Source: Bacillus cytotoxicus
GTDB taxonomy: Bacteria > Bacillota > Bacilli > Bacillales > Bacillaceae_G
NCBI RefSeq assembly: GCF_023715645.1
Contig: NZ_JAMBOP010000003.1
Coordinates: 124,001 to 188,000 of the forward strand
Length of the DNA: 64,000 nucleotides
Direction: 5' to 3'
Both the position numbers and the translations under genes were made by a program. The notes beneath the pieces are model-generated. The model was not told the origin of the DNA. It saw only the letters and a list, made by a program, of their open reading frames with translations, and did no database searches. How positions within the stretch are numbered: the first letter of the stretch is position 1; the number at the start of each line of letters is the position of its first letter. Shown in pieces: positions 1 through 9,364 of the stretch.

Positions 1-885
1 ATCTAAAATTCCTTCTATATCTATCCAGCCATATTCAGGAATAAAACCCGTTGACCATATAATATTTTTCACGTTTCTTTTACTGTAATCACTAAACGTT
101 ATTTCATTTCCCTGTGCTTGTATCACCCTCGGTTTGATTCCAACTTCCCCCCCACGAATCAGTTTCTTTAATTCAAATCCAAAAATAGGGTCACTTTGTT
201 TTTAAAACCATGATCCGCGCTTTGTAGTAGTTCCTGCATATAAGAGTCCCATCTTTTCTAACCAATAGAAAATGCTTTTTCCCATGATTTTAAGTGGTAA
301 AAATTTAAATGGCTGGCTAATAGCAATGGTTACATCGCGACTTTCTGCAAGTTCAGTCGCAATTTGCGTACCAGAATTCCCTCCGCCTACCACAAGGACA
401 GAACCTTCTGGAATCATCTCTGGTGATTGATATTGAGAAGAATGAATTTGAAAGACCTCTTGTGAAAGATTTTGAGAAATTGAAGGAATGAACGGTTTCT
501 GAAAAGCACCAGGTGCGATGATGACATGTTCGGAGTGAAATACTCCCTTATCTGTAGATATTTCAAATGTATTATTTATTTTTTGTACTTTATGTACAGT
601 TGTTTCCATCTGTACGGGTAACGAAAAACGGTTAGCATATCTTTCGAGATAGTCTGCAACTTCATCCTTTGTAGGAAATGCATTTTCATCTCCTTCCAAT
701 TTCATCCCTGGCAGTGAACTATACGATCTAGGTGTAAACAAAACCAAAGAATCATATCTGTTTCTCCATGAGTCCCCAATTCTTTTTTCTCCATCAAGTA
801 TTACAAAGTTATAACCCCCTTGTTGTAAGTAATAACTTATACTTAATCCAGCCTGTCCAGCACCAATTATAATAACATCTAACAC
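1..885 (-). pseudogene. Flavin-dependent monooxygenase (CzcO-like), interrupted by an in-frame stop; runs off the left edge
   Basis: The N-terminal 227 residues are an FAD/NAD(P)-binding oxidoreductase. They carry a dinucleotide-binding GAGQAG motif near residue 9 and a second Rossmann motif, VVGGGNSG, near residue 166, as in CzcO/YrpB-type flavin monooxygenases. A TAA stop at 204-202 ends the frame after GSWF. The same frame stays open for the 67 codons from 201 to base 1 and still reads like the family, including a WSTGF-type motif typical of the C-terminal third. I therefore call one gene broken by a nonsense codon, with the rest beyond base 1. Start ATG is at 885. A palindromic operator lies upstream at 916-943. 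A sequencing error, or functional truncation, remains possible. Confidence 0.75.
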
Positions 886-915
886 AATTCCACCCCCATT
901 ATTTATCTTTTATTA

Positions 916-943
916 ATATGAACATTTGTTCATATGTTCATAT
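916..943. promoter_or_regulatory. Inverted-repeat operator upstream of the monooxygenase
   Basis: ATATGAACA (916-924) and TGTTCATAT (935-943) form a perfect 9-bp inverted repeat with a 10-bp spacer. The spacer holds another half-site, TTGTTCATA. It lies 31 bp upstream of the oxidoreductase start, as a TetR-type operator would. No regulator gene is adjacent in the window, so the cognate protein is unknown. Confidence 0.5.
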
Positions 944-1081
944 ATTTTATAAAATAATAACATTTACTTTTTTACACGTCCATAAAAAAGAGGGGAATTA
1001 ATTTTATTAAAGATGAAATATAAGCAGTTTTTCCTTTGTTTCACAAAGGTAATTATAAAATGTTACACATTATATTCTAAC

Positions 1082-1132
1082 AAAAGAGAAGGATAGGTAT
1101 TAGCACATGTACATGCTTTTACCTATCCTTCT
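1082..1132 (-). terminator. Probable intrinsic terminator of fabZ
   Basis: AGAAGGATAGGT (1087-1098) pairs perfectly with ACCTATCCTTCT (1121-1132). On the minus strand the stem is followed by CTCTTTTGTT. It lies about 110 bp downstream of the fabZ stop; the loop is long (22 nt). Confidence 0.5.
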
Positions 1133-1244
1133 TGTACTACAAATGACCACATTAACTACGACAGAATATACAAGGTTTACTGCGATATCTCGTTTCTTAA
1201 AAAATATGTTTTTGCTCCATTAATTTAAAGATTATAATAAACCT

Positions 1245-1682
1245 TTAGGATTTCTTATTGTTGTAAAGAGCGAACGTAACTTCTGCTTCACAAACAACCT
1301 CGCCATCTACCGTGGCAACAGCATTTGCTTTGGCAATTAAACCACGAACCCTTGTCATTTCTACTTCTAAACGCAACTGATCTCCAGGGTGAACTTGTTT
1401 CTTGAAACGACAACGATCAATGCCAGCAAATAATCCAATTTTCCCTCGATTTTCATCTTTCATTAACATAATAACTGCGCTTACTTGTGCCAACGCTTCT
1501 ACAATTAGAACGCCAGGCATTACTGGATAATTTGGAAAATGACCGTTAAAAAACCCTTCGTTAGCAGTAACATTTTTAATTCCGACTGCACGTTTTCCTT
1601 CCTCTATTTCAAGAATACGATCAACTAATAAAAACGGGTAACGATGTGGAATAATTTCTTTAATTTGTTGAGTATTGAACAT
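1245..1682 (-). CDS. fabZ: 3-hydroxyacyl-ACP dehydratase FabZ
   Basis: Encodes a 145-residue FabZ, the beta-hydroxyacyl-ACP dehydratase of the type II fatty acid elongation cycle (cytoplasm). The hot-dog fold signature is clear: [10 protein letters not shown] near residue 13, then [11 protein letters not shown] with catalytic His48, and Glu62 in VLIVEALAQ. The start at 1682 (MFNTQQ) has an AGGAGAGGG ribosome binding site 6-8 bases upstream. An in-frame codon at 1712 lies upstream of that site and is rejected. The gene stands alone. A FapR-like operator at 1760-1776 suggests malonyl-CoA-responsive control. Confidence 0.96.
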   Translation of the reverse strand: MFNTQQIKEIIPHRYPFLLVDRILEIEEGKRAVGIKNVTANEGFFNGHFPNYPVMPGVLIVEALAQVSAVIMLMKDENRGKIGLFAGIDRCRFKKQVHPGDQLRLEVEMTRVRGLIAKANAVATVDGEVVCEAEVTFALYNNKKS

Positions 1683-1759
1683 AAATCCCTCTCCTTTTTT
1701 ATATTTTCGCAAGTGGCTATTTAATTACCATTATTTAAATTTAAAATTATCACTAACAG

Positions 1760-1776
1760 TTAGTATCTGGTACTAA
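1760..1776 (-). promoter_or_regulatory. FapR-type operator upstream of fabZ
   Basis: TTAGTATCTGGTACTAA is a 17-bp dyad (TTAGTA/TACTAA arms). It closely matches the FapR operator as I recall it (TTAGTACCTRGTCTTAA), the site of the malonyl-CoA-sensing repressor of lipid synthesis genes. It lies 78 bp upstream of the fabZ start. Confidence 0.7.
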
Positions 1777-1851
1777 CAAAAGATTATAACACCCAATGTA
1801 ATGGTAGTAAAGAAGGAGAAACAAATGAGGTCATGTAGAGGTCTTTTAAAA

Positions 1852-1888
1852 CAAAAAGTACACCACCCTTTAATAAGTGATGTACTAA
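1852..1888 (-). terminator. Intrinsic terminator of the alpha/beta hydrolase gene
   Basis: On the minus strand AGTACATCAC pairs with GTGGTGTACT (one bulge) and is followed by TTTTTGTTTT. It lies about 135 bp past the hydrolase stop. Confidence 0.55.
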
Positions 1889-2021
1889 CAGGTATATAAT
1901 GTGTAACATTGTATAAAAATATTATTTTTACAACTATTATGATTAAAAGTCCTTATTTAATTTTTATAGAATACACCTCTTTTGCATTTATTCAGCAATT
2001 AAATTAACACTTCTGATAATA

Positions 2022-2678
2022 CTAGTCTATCACTAATTTCCCCCTAACGATTTCTTGAATTTTTCCCATTACCCTTGATAAAGCTAAAATTGAATCTGTT
2101 GTTTCAAATTCTCCAATATCTAAGGAATGTTTTGCATTTTGGACAACATCAACCTCTAAATTTGATTTTCTTAATTCGTCAATTTGATTTGAATTGTAAT
2201 AATGATCTTTATCCCCGATAATGAAAAGCCCTTGATGTTGACTATTCAAGATTGAGTCAAAAATCGAATCATAATTTATTAAAGGAGTGAGTAAAATCAT
2301 TTTTGACTCTAAGAATTCCTCTCTCTTCATTAAGTCATTCGCAATTGGAATTGTTCCGAGTGATTTTCCTAAAAAAATCGAATTGTTATATTGCCCATTT
2401 TTTAAAACATCTAAAATTACAGGATTTATATCATCCATCATGATTTTAGTTAGTTCTTCAATAGGTTTTTTCATCATTTGCTCATCATAGGAGTAATGGA
2501 TCTGGACAATATCGATTTCGTTTTGAAGCATGACCATCTTCGAATAATAAAACAAAGGTTTATCGTAATTGTAACCTGAACCTTGAAACATAAAGCAAAT
2601 CGTTTTGGAACCATTTTCTATATGTGTATAACGAATCGTTTTGTCGTTTGTTTGGATCTCCTTTTTATTTCCTTTCAT
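2022..2678 (-). CDS. Small alpha/beta hydrolase, function unknown
   Basis: A cytoplasmic alpha/beta-hydrolase-fold protein of 218 residues with no signal peptide. The nucleophile elbow is GKSLG (Ser106), the acid lies in FIIGDKDHYY (Asp156 or Asp158), and the likely catalytic His is His184 in NAKHSLDIG. This gives a complete Ser-Asp-His set. The substrate cannot be told from sequence. The start at 2678 follows GGAGGGG by 6 bases. An ATG at 2681 is possible, and an upstream TTG at 2693 sits on the ribosome binding site and is unlikely. Confidence 0.85.
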   Translation of the reverse strand: MKGNKKEIQTNDKTIRYTHIENGSKTICFMFQGSGYNYDKPLFYYSKMVMLQNEIDIVQIHYSYDEQMMKKPIEELTKIMMDDINPVILDVLKNGQYNNSIFLGKSLGTIPIANDLMKREEFLESKMILLTPLINYDSIFDSILNSQHQGLFIIGDKDHYYNSNQIDELRKSNLEVDVVQNAKHSLDIGEFETTDSILALSRVMGKIQEIVRGKLVID

Positions 2679-2839
2679 CATCGTCCCCTCCAAAATTTTT
2701 ATAATATAACAACATAAATTACTAATTGTTTTATTCCCTTTATGTCAAAGACCTTTTTATCAATTCGAATATTTTGAGTATTTGCTTTCTAGTTTATCTC
2801 TAACTCGACAATCCATGTCCTCAAAAGTTACTCATTAAT

Positions 2840-3682
2840 CTATGTCTTCATGTTACATTCCCTATATGGATTATAGACTCGCAGCCATCTATCAGCTTCA
2901 CTAACCATCCATTTTCCAAATTCATTTAAAAATAATAGCAGTACTTTTGTATCTATTATAGGTGTTATTGCATATTCAAGTGCTTTTCTCATATCGTGTT
3001 CCTTTTCAGGGAAATGTTTTGAAAATAATTTATAAGCAGGATATAAATCTCTTGTATATGTGTTTTCTTTCGTTATTACAAGTGCAAGTCCTGCTCTTAC
3101 TATAATTTTCATAATCCACTTGCAACAATCTTTAATGTCCTCTACATCAGAATTATCTTGAAGGTCATCACAAGCATTTTTAATTTGAGCTTGTAAGTGA
3201 ATAAGATGGTCATTTGCTAAAGCTTCGTTAGCTTTATATTTTGGTAATTGAGGTATCAAATCTTCTCCAAATACACATATCCCATGGGTTTTAAGTATAA
3301 AACTCATTATAGAAAAAGATGAAGTATTTAGAATATCTTCTCTGGAATAGAAGCTTAATTCAATGCCATCTACACAATCATATTTTTGATTTAACCCATG
3401 TTCTATTTTTTCCACCCAATTTAACTTTGGTTTATTAAGACGTTGCTTGGTCACCGCTATTGTATCTAAATCAGCCACACCTTCAATACCTATCCCTTTT
3501 GGAATTGATCCTCTTATGTACACACTATGTAAATCATCTTTGAGATAGGTAGAATAAGCATGAATCACATCATGTATTACAGGTAAAAAAATAGGATTGA
3601 TTTTCTGCTTATCCGACTGGTTGATAATATGTCCCTCTTCATCTATCATACATAGACTTCCGATATCTCTAATAACAGTCAT
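2840..3682 (-). CDS. Nucleotidyltransferase-fold protein
   Basis: A 280-residue protein with a polymerase-beta-like nucleotidyltransferase core: YIRGSIPKG (Gly58-Ser59) followed by DLD (Asp71 and Asp73), the usual metal-binding pair. The remainder is helical, as in the AadA-type or HI0073-like groups that modify small molecules or proteins. The aminoglycoside-class C-terminal signature is not obvious, so no substrate is assigned. An AGGGGCGG ribosome binding site lies 4 bases before the ATG at 3682. It is monocistronic, facing the shared terminator at 3835. Confidence 0.75.
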   Translation of the reverse strand: MTVIRDIGSLCMIDEEGHIINQSDKQKINPIFLPVIHDVIHAYSTYLKDDLHSVYIRGSIPKGIGIEGVADLDTIAVTKQRLNKPKLNWVEKIEHGLNQKYDCVDGIELSFYSREDILNTSSFSIMSFILKTHGICVFGEDLIPQLPKYKANEALANDHLIHLQAQIKNACDDLQDNSDVEDIKDCCKWIMKIIVRAGLALVITKENTYTRDLYPAYKLFSKHFPEKEHDMRKALEYAITPIIDTKVLLLFLNEFGKWMVSEADRWLRVYNPYRECNMKT

Positions 3683-3834
3683 TACACCGCCCCTTTTACG
3701 ATCTCAAAAATATATTTGTATCTCTTTAGTGAACTTATCCCCATTTTGATTGCTAAAAAGCATGTTCACCACCGATATATTTCTCCCCCATTATGAATTA
3801 TTTCATCTAATCAAATTAAGAGTTTACAATTATG

Positions 3835-3872
3835 AAAAAAGAGAAGACGGCTTTCGTCGTCTTCTCTTTTTT
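3835..3872. terminator. Intrinsic terminator, symmetrical
   Basis: GAGAAGACG pairs with CGTCTTCTC, flanked by A6 on the left and T6 on the right, so it can work on either strand. It lies upstream of the nucleotidyltransferase gene and downstream of acnA and repeat copy 1. Confidence 0.8.
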
Positions 3873-3945
3873 GTTTCAGTGTAAATATTTATACTAATCA
3901 ATAAATTGCTATTCTATTGTTTATTTAAAAATCATTCACATCTAT

Positions 3946-4146
3946 ATAAATTCATTTTAATTTTTCGACATATAAGTCGCGGTTATGCAGAATGAAATAA
4001 GACCGCTACTTGCCTGCTCCTTTTATTTTTAACCTCGCATGTGGCAGGAAAAGGTCCTGACCGCTACTATTTACGGCCAGACGCTCTCGTCCTCCCCAAA
4101 AAAGAAAGGGATTTTTATGTCGTTTTTTTAATTTGCATTCATATAA
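3946..4146 (+). repeat. bcr1-like repeat, copy 1 (full length)
   Basis: Full copy in the orientation I call plus: left end TTTTTCGACATATAAGTCGC, right end TTTTTATGTCG, with the internal GCATGTGGCAG and hairpin block. It ends within about 5 bp of the acnA stop codon and therefore forms the start of the acnA 3' untranslated region. Confidence 0.85.
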
Positions 4147-4148
4147 AC

Positions 4149-6872
4149 TTAGTTAGAAACCTTAGACTCTTCTAATTTCTCACGAAGAACCATTTGTAAG
4201 ATACCGCCGTGACGGTAGTAGTCGATTTCTACTTCGCTGTCGAAACGTGCTACAACTTCAAATTGTTTTTTGTTTCCTGCAGAGTCAGTTGCAACTACTT
4301 TTACAAGGTCGCGTGGTTTTACTTTTTTATCAACTTGAATTTCAAATGATTCGTTACCAGTAAGACCTAATGTTTCTGCACTGTCACCATCTTTAAATTG
4401 CAGTGGTAATACGCCCATTAATACAAGGTTACTGCGGTGAATACGCTCGAAGCTTTCTGCGATAACTGCTTTAATGCCGAGTAGGTTTGTACCTTTTGCA
4501 GCCCAGTCACGTGAGCTTCCCATACCGTAGTCTTTACCAGCGATTACAAGAAGACCTGTGCCGTCTTGTTTGTATTTCATTGCTGCATCATAGATAGATG
4601 TTACTTCGCCTGTTGGCCAGTAAGTTGTGAATCCACCTTCTGTGCCAGGTGCGATTTGGTTTTTAATGCGAATGTTCGCAAATGTACCACGCATCATAAC
4701 TTCATGGTTACCACGGCGAGAACCGTAAGAGTTGAAGTCAACTGGCTGTACGCCATTTTCTAATAAGTAGCGACCTGCTGGTGTGTTTTTACCGATAGAT
4801 CCTGCTGGTGAAATATGGTCTGTTGTTACAGAATCACCAAATTTACCAACTACGCGCAGTCCTGAAAGTGCTTCCACTTCACCTGGCTCTTTAGATAACC
4901 CTTCGAAAAACGGTGGGTTTTGGATATATGTTGAATCATTATCCCAAGTATATAACGCTTCGTTTGAAGTTTGGATTTCATTCCAGCGTTCGTTGCTGTT
5001 AAATACTTGTGCATATTCTTTCTTAAATAGTTCAGATGTTACAACGTTTTGTACAACTTCTTCGATTTCTGCCGCTGTTGGCCAAATGTCGTTAAAGTAA
5101 ATTGGGTTGCCGTTTGCATCGTTACCGATTGCATCATTTTTCAAGTCGATATCTACTGTACCAGCAAGTGCGTATGCAACTACAAGCGGCGGGGATGCTA
5201 AGTAGTTTGCTTTTACAAGCGGATGAATACGACCTTCAAAGTTACGGTTACCAGATAAAACAGATGTTACTAATAGGTCATTTGCAGCAATTGCTTCTTC
5301 TAATTCTAGTTCTAATGGACCAGAATTACCGATACAAGTTGTACAGCCATAACCTACTGTTTGGAAACCTAATTGATCTAAATAAGTTGTTAATCCAGAC
5401 TTATCTAAGTATTCCGTAACAACTTTAGATCCTGGTGCTAATGATGTTTTTACATAACCAGGTACTTTAAGTCCTTTTTCAATTGCTTTTTTCGCAACTA
5501 AACCTGCACCAATTAATACATATGGGTTAGAAGTATTTGTACAGCTTGTAATCGCAGCAATTGCAATTCCACCTGTTTTCATCGTTACTTCTTCACCCTG
5601 TAATACTACTTTCATTTCTTTATCAAATTCTTGCTCTGTAAAGCCAAAGCCTTGGTTACCAACTGGTGCCACAACAGATTTACGGAACTCATCTCTCATA
5701 CCAGAAAGAGGAATTAAGTCTTGTGGACGTTTCGGACCAGAAAGGTTAGACTCTATTGTATTTAAATCAATTTCAACAAGATCTGTATAAGTTGGATCTT
5801 GGCTATCTGCTGTATAGAATAAGCCGTTTGCTTTACAATATTCTGCAACGATGCGAATTTGTTCTTCGCTTCTTCCAGTTAAACGTAAGTAATCTAATGA
5901 AATATCATCGATTGGGAAGAATCCGCAAGTCGCGCCGTACTCTGGTGCCATGTTAGAAATTGTTGCACGGTCAGCTAATGGCATGCTTTGTAAGCCGCTA
6001 CCGAAGAATTCAACGAATTTTCCAACTACACCTTTTTGACGTAATACTTGTGTTACTTTTAAAGCAACGTCTGTTGCTGTTGTACCACTTGGAAGTGTAC
6101 CTGTTAATTTCACACCGATTACTTCTGGTACTGGGAAGTATGAAGGCTGTCCAAGCATTCCAGCTTCTGCCTCAATACCACCAACGCCCCATCCAAGAAC
6201 GCCGATACCGTTAATCATCGTTGTATGAGAATCTGTTCCTACTAATGAATCTGGGTATGCAACAAGTTCACCTTCAGCATTTTTCACCGCATGAACAACT
6301 GGTGCTAAATATTCAAGGTTTACTTGGTGAACGATACCTGTTGCCGGTGGAACTGCACGGTAGTTATCAAATGATTTTTGTGCCCAGCTCAAGAATTTAT
6401 AACGTTCTTCATTACGTTTAAACTCTAAGTCCATGTTAAATTGAAGCGCATCTGCTGTACCTGCTCTATCAACCTGTACAGAGTGGTCAATAACAAGATC
6501 AACTGTAATTTCCGGATTGATTTTATCAGGATCTCCACCCATATCTGCCATAGCTTTACGAAGAGAAGCTAAATCAACAACAGCTGGAACTCCTGTAAAG
6601 TCTTGTAAGATAACGCGAGATGGTTTAAACGGTACATCGATATCTTGAATATCTTTCGTTCCCCACTTCGCTAAATTTTCAACATGTTCCTCTTTAATAA
6701 CGCGGCCATCAACTTGACGAAGTACTGATTCAAGTAATACTTTAATCGAATATGGTAATTTAGAAATATTACCTACCCCTGCATTCTCAAGCGCTTTCAA
6801 ATTATAATAGTGATACGTATTTCCATCCACTTCAAATGTTGCACGAGCGTCAAATGGATTGTGTTTTACCAT
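4149..6872 (-). CDS. acnA: Aconitate hydratase AcnA (citrate/isocitrate isomerase)
   Basis: A 907-residue aconitase of the IRP1/AcnA type that isomerises citrate to isocitrate in the TCA cycle. The [4Fe-4S] cysteines are visible: Cys444 in TSCTNTSNP, and Cys510 and Cys513 in [10 protein letters not shown]. The substrate-binding [11 protein letters not shown] block lies in the N-terminal half, and the swivelling C-terminal domain contains SSRDWAAKG. In B. subtilis the orthologue (CitB) also binds RNA. The ATG at 6872 follows GGGGGG by 8 bases; the frame stays open to 6938 but has no ribosome binding site there. A promoter and LysR/CcpC-like dyads lie upstream, and sspO is divergent, as in B. 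subtilis. Confidence 0.98.
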   Translation of the reverse strand: MVKHNPFDARATFEVDGNTYHYYNLKALENAGVGNISKLPYSIKVLLESVLRQVDGRVIKEEHVENLAKWGTKDIQDIDVPFKPSRVILQDFTGVPAVVDLASLRKAMADMGGDPDKINPEITVDLVIDHSVQVDRAGTADALQFNMDLEFKRNEERYKFLSWAQKSFDNYRAVPPATGIVHQVNLEYLAPVVHAVKNAEGELVAYPDSLVGTDSHTTMINGIGVLGWGVGGIEAEAGMLGQPSYFPVPEVIGVKLTGTLPSGTTATDVALKVTQVLRQKGVVGKFVEFFGSGLQSMPLADRATISNMAPEYGATCGFFPIDDISLDYLRLTGRSEEQIRIVAEYCKANGLFYTADSQDPTYTDLVEIDLNTIESNLSGPKRPQDLIPLSGMRDEFRKSVVAPVGNQGFGFTEQEFDKEMKVVLQGEEVTMKTGGIAIAAITSCTNTSNPYVLIGAGLVAKKAIEKGLKVPGYVKTSLAPGSKVVTEYLDKSGLTTYLDQLGFQTVGYGCTTCIGNSGPLELELEEAIAANDLLVTSVLSGNRNFEGRIHPLVKANYLASPPLVVAYALAGTVDIDLKNDAIGNDANGNPIYFNDIWPTAAEIEEVVQNVVTSELFKKEYAQVFNSNERWNEIQTSNEALYTWDNDSTYIQNPPFFEGLSKEPGEVEALSGLRVVGKFGDSVTTDHISPAGSIGKNTPAGRYLLENGVQPVDFNSYGSRRGNHEVMMRGTFANIRIKNQIAPGTEGGFTTYWPTGEVTSIYDAAMKYKQDGTGLLVIAGKDYGMGSSRDWAAKGTNLLGIKAVIAESFERIHRSNLVLMGVLPLQFKDGDSAETLGLTGNESFEIQVDKKVKPRDLVKVVATDSAGNKKQFEVVARFDSEVEIDYYRHGGILQMVLREKLEESKVSN

Positions 6873-6909
6873 TATAGTTACCCCCCTGTTAAACGTGACT
6901 GTAATTGTC

Positions 6910-6938
6910 TGAATATAAAATGTAGACAAATTTTTCAA
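6910..6938 (-). promoter_or_regulatory. Sigma-A promoter of acnA
   Basis: On the minus strand TTGAAA, 17 bp, TATTCA. It lies about 40 bp upstream of the acnA start codon. Confidence 0.5.
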
Positions 6939-6983
6939 TACCTTACGATAATATATTATTACAACTTAATGGATAAGTAAACA

Positions 6984-7009
6984 ATAAGAAACTTATAGTT
7001 TTCAATAAG
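6984..7009. promoter_or_regulatory. Overlapping ATAAG/CTTAT dyads upstream of acnA (CcpC-like)
   Basis: ATAAGAAACTTAT (6984-6996) and CTTAT-N8-ATAAG (6992-7009) overlap about 50 bp upstream of the acnA promoter. CcpC, the citrate-responsive LysR repressor of citB in B. subtilis, uses ATAA/TTAT dyads, so this is the natural candidate. Assignment is by analogy only. Confidence 0.4.
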
Positions 7010-7154
7010 TTTTCATTATAACTTCGTTGCTGCATAATAATTTTCTCGTTTACAGATACTATTCCTATAAAGTGAATCTTCTTTTTAGAGGGCATTTTAC
7101 TTTATAAATGAATCGAACGATTCAAGTTCTTATGGCAAATTAGGGGGGATATTA

Positions 7155-7304
7155 GTGGGAAAACGTAAAGCAAATCATGTTATTCCTGGAATGAATGCAG
7201 CCTCTGCACAAGGGCAAGGTACTGGATACAATGAGGAATTTTCGAATGAGCCATTAACACCGGCACAACGCCAAAACAATAAAAAGCGCAAAAAGAATCA
7301 ATAA
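7155..7304 (+). CDS. sspO: Small acid-soluble spore protein O
   Basis: A 49-residue basic protein ([14 protein letters not shown] start, KKRKKNQ end) matching SspO (CotK), a minor small acid-soluble protein of the dormant spore core. The start is GTG with AGGGGGGAT just upstream. Divergence from acnA is the arrangement of B. subtilis citB-sspO. It is followed by a strong terminator at 7308. Expression is expected in the forespore under sigma G, although I did not resolve the promoter. Confidence 0.9.
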   Translation: MGKRKANHVIPGMNAASAQGQGTGYNEEFSNEPLTPAQRQNNKKRKKNQ

Positions 7305-7307
7305 TTC

Positions 7308-7341
7308 AAAATCCCAAAAGATAATCTTTTGGGATTTTTCA
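7308..7341. terminator. Bidirectional terminator between sspO and the deacetylase gene
   Basis: AAAATCCCAAAAG pairs with CTTTTGGGATTTTT. The A and T runs on both sides serve the two convergent genes. Confidence 0.85.
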
Positions 7342-8064
7342 ATGCTTATACTTTAATAACTCTGACACTTTCACAAATCGGTACCCTTGTTTTTGCAGGG
7401 CTGGCAAAATTTCTTTTAATGCTTCAACAGTTTGACTTCTATCCGTTCCGCCATCATGCAGTAAAACAATATCACCACTTCTTGCATTGTTTAGAACATG
7501 TTGTACAATTTTATCTTTTCCAGGATTAGACCAATCCTTTGGGTCTTGATGCCAGGACCATAATACAATTTGATACCCTGCTTCTGTCGCTGTTTTAAAC
7601 ACCGATTCATTAATATAACCACCAGGCGGACGGAAAAGGAGCGGTTTCTCTACCCATTTTTCCAAATATTTCTTCCCCTGTAAAATATCATTTTCGAGCT
7701 TTTGTCCTGAAGAATTGCGTGCATACAAATGGTTCATTGTATGATTCCCAATTTCATGGCCATCTTTTAATACTTGTTCGATTAAATATGGATTACGCTG
7801 AATTCTGAAGCCAATCATAAAAAAAGTCGCTTCAGCGTGGTATTCACGTAATGTATTTAAAATTTGCGGTGTATATGTAGGATCTGGACCATCATCGAAA
7901 GTAATTGCTATTATTTTTTCATTCGTTGGTACTTCCCACGTTACAAAGCCAGTTGGTTCTAACTCTTTTCTCATTAACATTTTTGCATTGACTTTTTCAT
8001 TTCCAATCAAGCTTAATACGATAATTAGACAACTGATTATAATGCGGTTCATTTTTTTAATCAT
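7339..8064 (-). CDS. Secreted polysaccharide deacetylase (NodB domain, CE4)
   Basis: A 241-residue carbohydrate esterase family 4 protein. Residues 6-27 form a signal peptide or membrane anchor (hydrophobic run, then a small-residue NAKM region). NodB motif 1 is TFDDGPD (Asp57, Asp58), motif 2 GNHTMNH (metal ligands His108 and His112), motif 3 RPPGGY (145-150) and motif 5 LLHDGG (His203). All catalytic motifs are intact, so it should deacetylate GlcNAc or MurNAc residues of peptidoglycan or a related polymer outside the membrane. The B. cereus group has many paralogues, so the exact member is not assigned. It lies between spore genes, which may hint at a sporulation role. Confidence 0.9.
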   Translation of the reverse strand: MIKKMNRIIISCLIIVLSLIGNEKVNAKMLMRKELEPTGFVTWEVPTNEKIIAITFDDGPDPTYTPQILNTLREYHAEATFFMIGFRIQRNPYLIEQVLKDGHEIGNHTMNHLYARNSSGQKLENDILQGKKYLEKWVEKPLLFRPPGGYINESVFKTATEAGYQIVLWSWHQDPKDWSNPGKDKIVQHVLNNARSGDIVLLHDGGTDRSQTVEALKEILPALQKQGYRFVKVSELLKYKH

Positions 8065-8113
8065 TCTTATCCCTTTTTATGTGAAAAGGCTGCTGAGGAT
8101 GCTCAACAACCTA

Positions 8114-8377
8114 TTAATCACGCACTTCCTCCACATTTTGCATAATATGCTCTAAATTTTGTTCATATTGCTGTAATTGCTTTCGCTGCGTTTCAGAAGC
8201 AACTTCTAATGCATTTTGAATCTGTTCATATGCTTCTTGTACTTCTTGGCGTAAATGCTTTAAGTCCTGGGCATAATTCGGATCGTTTTTTACAATGTTG
8301 TTATATACATTTTCTGCATCTGTTATTCCTTGCTGCGCTGCTTGGAATGCTTGTTGTTTATCCTTATGGTACGGCAT
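8114..8377 (-). CDS. Small helical protein of unknown function
   Basis: An 87-residue, charged, Gln/Glu-rich protein predicted to be nearly all helix (heptad-like spacing over residues 8-80) with no cysteine or membrane segment. AAAGGGG lies 6 bases before the ATG. The stretch ALEVASETQRKQL loosely recalls the small spore protein Tlp, and the gene sits between sspO and sspP, but the similarity is too weak to name it. Confidence 0.7.
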   Translation of the reverse strand: MPYHKDKQQAFQAAQQGITDAENVYNNIVKNDPNYAQDLKHLRQEVQEAYEQIQNALEVASETQRKQLQQYEQNLEHIMQNVEEVRD

Positions 8378-8565
8378 AATTATTCCCCTTTCTGTCTTTA
8401 CTCTCCATTATCTTTTACCTTTTTCTCAAAAAACATTCCCGTATAAATTCATAAAGTTCTCTCATCCTAATAGAAAGCGAAGCATTCAGCTAATTCGTTT
8501 CGCTTATCAAGCTTTACCGTTTATTTGATGAATCACTAACGTTTAATAAAAGAGGGGTCGTATAC

Positions 8566-8712
8566 ATGGAGAAAAACAACAGCAAATCTATTCGTAAAAA
8601 TTCACCGCAAGGGCAAGTTTCTGGCGGACAACCCGAACCATTAAGCGGTTCACACAAAGTAAAAAATCGTAAGCATTCACGCCAAAAAAATCACGCTCAC
8701 CACGACATGTAA
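8566..8712 (+). CDS. sspP: Small acid-soluble spore protein P
   Basis: A 48-residue basic, His/Lys-rich protein ([17 protein letters not shown] start) matching SspP (CotL), a minor small acid-soluble protein of the spore core. AGAGGGG lies 9 bases before the ATG at 8566. The sspP-sspO-aconitase proximity matches B. subtilis, though here 1.3 kb with two minus-strand genes separates the two ssp genes. A terminator follows at 8718. Confidence 0.88.
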   Translation: MEKNNSKSIRKNSPQGQVSGGQPEPLSGSHKVKNRKHSRQKNHAHHDM

Positions 8713-8717
8713 AAAAA

Positions 8718-8746
8718 GTAGACAGTGCATCCGCACTGTCTACTTC
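8718..8746 (+). terminator. sspP terminator
   Basis: AGTAGACAGTGC pairs perfectly with GCACTGTCTACT around a 4-base loop, followed by a short T-rich tail. Confidence 0.75.
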
Positions 8747-8861
8747 TCATATATTTATACTACCTTCTCTTCTTTTCAAGCACATTTCCTCTTTCTTTTT
8801 CACCTCTAATTTCAAAGTGAATATCATAATTTGAATGAAATTTTATGGAGGTTTTCTTACA

Positions 8862-9245
8862 ATGGGCAAGAAAAAGAAAAAAGACTGCCTTTTTCATGTT
8901 GATGGCTTTGAAGAATGGATGGATCAATTTTGCTCCGATTTATACGCAATTTCCCCTTCTCCAAACGATATTCACATTGACCTTTTTGAAACGGAACAAG
9001 AATATATTTTAGAAGCTGATATCCCGAACGTAGTTGAGCAAAATATTCTTATTAAAAAGATGGAGACAGGCCTACAAATTAACGTATCTGGTAATAATCC
9101 CGCCTTACAGCATATGATTTTTTTACCAGCCAATATTATATATAAAAAAATGTTAGCCTATCTTGAAAATGGCCTTCTTGCCATTCACATTTCTAAAACA
9201 GAAACAGCGCAATTAACAGAACGAACTGTTCTCTTTATAAAATAG
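8862..9245 (+). CDS. cotM: Alpha-crystallin-like spore coat protein (CotM-like)
   Basis: A 127-residue protein with an Hsp20/alpha-crystallin-type core: IHIDLFETEQEYILEADIP near residue 35, then ILIKKMETGLQINVSGN. It is short for a chaperone and has a Lys-rich start. Its place next to sspP matches cotM of B. subtilis, an outer-coat protein with an alpha-crystallin domain, so the name rests on both domain and synteny. GGAGG lies 10 bases before the ATG at 8862; an in-frame codon at 8835 is upstream of that site. Confidence 0.75.
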   Translation: MGKKKKKDCLFHVDGFEEWMDQFCSDLYAISPSPNDIHIDLFETEQEYILEADIPNVVEQNILIKKMETGLQINVSGNNPALQHMIFLPANIIYKKMLAYLENGLLAIHISKTETAQLTERTVLFIK

Positions 9246-9308
9246 TCGTATACAAATGTACTAAGTAATGTGAAAAAACACCCTTTCTGCAACTGAAAAA
9301 TGTATACG

Positions 9309-9344
9309 AAAAAGGTGGCTGATTACATCATCCACCTTTTTTAT
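9309..9344. terminator. Bidirectional terminator after the cotM-like gene
   Basis: AAAAAGGTGG pairs with CCACCTTTTTT. It lies between the convergent cotM-like and MFS genes. Confidence 0.75.
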
Positions 9345-9364
9345 TTCGCAACATTAATTCTACA

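Noticed and set aside
4566-6421. Several plus-strand frames opposite acnA, and similar ones opposite tkt and hut genes
   Set aside because: Shadows of strongly coding genes on the other strand, without ribosome binding sites or domains.
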